DNA of 51,330 nt from Rhodococcus sp. IEGM 1381. Lineage in GTDB: Bacteria; Actinomycetota; Actinomycetes; Mycobacteriales; Mycobacteriaceae. Position numbers and translations under genes: made by a program. The DNA lies in assembly GCF_030056795.1 (NCBI RefSeq), contig NZ_JASHKQ010000023.1, positions 1-51,330 on the forward strand, in the 5' to 3' direction. Below, piece by piece: positions 50,253 through 51,330 of the stretch. The notes below the pieces were generated by a model. It was given only the letters and a program-made list of their open reading frames with translations, was not told the origin of the DNA and searched no databases. Position 1 is the first letter of the stretch. Every line of letters begins with the position of its first letter.

Positions 50253-50708
50253 ATGACGACTCCACTCGCCGGATCCATTGCCTTCGTTCACGCCAGCTGG
50301 CACCTGGACATCGTCGACCGCGCGCGAGTGGGTTTCGCAGCCGAGCTCGAGCGGCTCGGCCATGCCGGGACGTCCATCGACGTCTTCGAGGTCCCGGGAG
50401 CATTCGAGATCCCGCTGCATGCGCAGCGGCTGGCGAAGACCGGGAAGTACTCGGCGATCGTTGCCGCCGCATTGGTGGTGGACGGCGGAATCTATCGACA
50501 CGACTTCGTCGAGACGGCGGTCATCGACGGTCTCATGCGAGTGCAGCTGGACACCGACGTCCCGGTGTTCTCGGTGGTGCTCACTCCCCACCATTTCCAC
50601 GAGCATGCCGACCACAATGCCTTCTTCACAGCGCATCTCGAAACCAAAGGGGCCGAGGCGGCGCGAGCTGTCGTCAAAACTCTGGCGTCGCTGGGAACCA
50701 TCGGCTGA
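50253..50708 (+). CDS. ribH2: 6,7-dimethyl-8-ribityllumazine synthase, RibH2 type
   Basis: 151 aa. Lumazine synthase joins a ribityl pyrimidinedione to dihydroxybutanone phosphate in riboflavin synthesis. FEVPGAFEIPLHAQRLA and IVAAALVVDGGIYRHDFV are conserved, with the active-site His in YRHDFV, and TPHHFHEHADHNAFFTAHLETKGAEAA is the RibH2-like C-terminal part. It stands apart from any riboflavin operon, as RibH2 genes do in other bacteria. The ATG at 50253 gives the natural start. No FMN riboswitch is present in the 10-bp gap upstream. Confidence 0.92.
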   Translation: MTTPLAGSIAFVHASWHLDIVDRARVGFAAELERLGHAGTSIDVFEVPGAFEIPLHAQRLAKTGKYSAIVAAALVVDGGIYRHDFVETAVIDGLMRVQLDTDVPVFSVVLTPHHFHEHADHNAFFTAHLETKGAEAARAVVKTLASLGTIG

Positions 50709-50712
50709 CGCC

Positions 50713-51138
50713 GTGGTCGATTCTGTGCGCGGGCCCGATTGCCACTCTGCGCGTGAGCTGGATGAAGTACTCGCGGAACTCGTACGGCGAGAACCGATCT
50801 TCCATCGCCGCGAGTACGGCACCGCGCGGGACGACTTCGAGCGACTCACCGATCCAAGTTTCTGGGAGATCGGAGCTTCGGGGCGGATCTACAGTCGCGA
50901 ACACGTCTGGTCGGTCCTCGACGACCGGTACCTGTCCGACCCCAGCGGTCGTCTCGACGGTGATTGGGAGACCAGCGGGTTCGAGCTACGGGAAATTGCC
51001 CCAGCCACCTACCTGATGAGGTACACACTGCGGCTCGACGGCAGGCATACCCGCAGAACTACGTTGTGGCAGCAACGTGACGGTGACTGGAAAATCCTCC
51101 ATCACCAAGGAACCGTGATCGCAGTCCACGAATCGTGA
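50713..51138 (+). CDS. DUF4440 / NTF2-like protein
   Basis: About 141 aa. ELDEVLAELVRREPIFHRREYG leads into SFWEIGASGRIYSREHVWSVL, LREIAPATYLMRYTLRL and RRTTLWQQRDGDWKILHHQGT, the order of a small NTF2-like fold of the DUF4440 group. Such proteins are often enzymes or ligand-binding domains; no catalytic residue is assigned. A GTG at 50713 is used as start; others lie within a few codons. It follows ribH2 by 4 bp, likely in one transcript. Confidence 0.7.
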   Translation: MVDSVRGPDCHSARELDEVLAELVRREPIFHRREYGTARDDFERLTDPSFWEIGASGRIYSREHVWSVLDDRYLSDPSGRLDGDWETSGFELREIAPATYLMRYTLRLDGRHTRRTTLWQQRDGDWKILHHQGTVIAVHES

Positions 51139-51239
51139 AGTGTGACGGATAAGCCGACCTCTATCACGAGCTACCGACAGGTTTGCGATCACGAATACTT
51201 ATGTAGGGCAATAGTTTTCGATTCGACTATCCTTGCGCA

Positions 51240-51255
51240 TCGAACATGAGTTCGA
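51240..51255. promoter_or_regulatory. LexA-binding SOS box
   Basis: TCGAACATGAGTTCGA is a perfect match to the actinobacterial SOS box form TCGAAC-N4-GTTCGA, located 13 bases before the start codon of the DUF222-like gene. It indicates DNA-damage induction of that gene. Confidence 0.8.
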
Positions 51256-51268
51256 TATTCTTGTCTCC

Positions 51269-51330
51269 ATGACCGCAGAGATCTGGCAACTGAGCGAGAC
51301 AGAACTCCTCGCCGACGCTGCTGATGTCTC
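51269..51330 (+). CDS. Start of a DUF222/13E12-like HNH endonuclease gene, cut by window end
   Basis: Only about 20 residues are visible (MTAEIWQLSETELLADAADV). The sequence resembles the first residues of DUF222/13E12-repeat proteins in Rhodococcus, which often end in an HNH nuclease domain. The SOS box directly upstream supports this, because 13E12 genes carry LexA sites in M. tuberculosis. The identification is tentative as most of the gene lies beyond the window. Confidence 0.5.
   Translation, partial: MTAEIWQLSETELLADAADV

Noticed and set aside
50243..50253. FMN riboswitch for lumazine synthase
   Set aside because: Only 10 bp separate it from the previous gene, too short for the aptamer.
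1..51330. tRNA, rRNA, insertion sequences, prophage or integrase
   Set aside because: No such sequences or transposase/integrase motifs were recognised on either strand by reading; a covariance-model search was not possible.

Overview
This window comes from a high-GC, mycolic-acid-containing actinobacterium, most likely Rhodococcus or a close Nocardiaceae relative. It encodes an antigen-85-type mycolyltransferase, mycothiol biosynthesis (mshB), F420 cofactor biosynthesis (fbiC), polyprenol-dependent mannosylation (pimE with lpqW), a wax ester synthase/DGAT-type acyltransferase and a 13E12/DUF222-type gene start. The gene order pimE-phhB-mutT2-typA-lpqW-mshB-(Rv1171-like)-fbiC-fdxC-dapC follows Mycobacterium tuberculosis Rv1159-Rv1178, without the nar genes and PE/PPE genes that interrupt the locus there. 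No rRNA, tRNA, insertion sequence or true CRISPR array was seen.

Layout. 1-5.3 kb: 3' part of ychF, a DUF4190-like membrane protein, a methyltransferase, a vapBC toxin-antitoxin pair with a palindromic operator, a winged-helix protein and a metallophosphoesterase. 5.4-10.3 kb: an MFS transporter and an accessory-looking stretch of small proteins, including a protein with two degenerate cold-shock-like domains and a DUF2716 protein. 10.3-18.9 kb: a GlcD-type oxidase divergent from a GAF/PucR-type regulator, an SDR, an amylosucrase-like GH13 enzyme, a secreted mycolyltransferase and a GT2 glycosyltransferase. 18.9-27 kb: a VOC protein, an alpha/beta hydrolase, the DGAT-like enzyme, a BNR/sialidase-fold protein, and two paralogous secreted proteins enclosing TerD and a Tat-exported Rv2525c-like protein. 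27-42.5 kb: the conserved mycolata core (pimE to dapC), with PH-domain membrane proteins and a type-5 uracil-DNA glycosylase inserted before fbiC. 42.5-51.3 kb: a LysE exporter, a FadD36-like acyl-CoA synthetase, two SDRs, a sulfur operon (OsmC, MetY, CoA-binding protein), a TetR regulator, lumazine synthase, a DUF4440-like protein and the start of a DUF222-like gene behind an SOS box.

The strongest new signal is ahead of the OsmC-MetY-CoA-binding operon. A 30-codon, probably leaderless ORF ends in two Cys codons. The nine bases across its last Cys and Ser codons are perfectly complementary to the nine bases carrying the osmC Shine-Dalgarno sequence. This is the layout expected for a cysteine-responsive translational attenuator. 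Other signals are a short repeat present as three tandem copies and one inverted lone copy 4.6 kb away, a 64-bp symmetric element between dapC and lysE, 9-bp-phased direct repeats upstream of both paralogous secreted proteins, two competing hairpins in the fbiC divergent region, and an unannotated-size 52-aa ORF after mshB.
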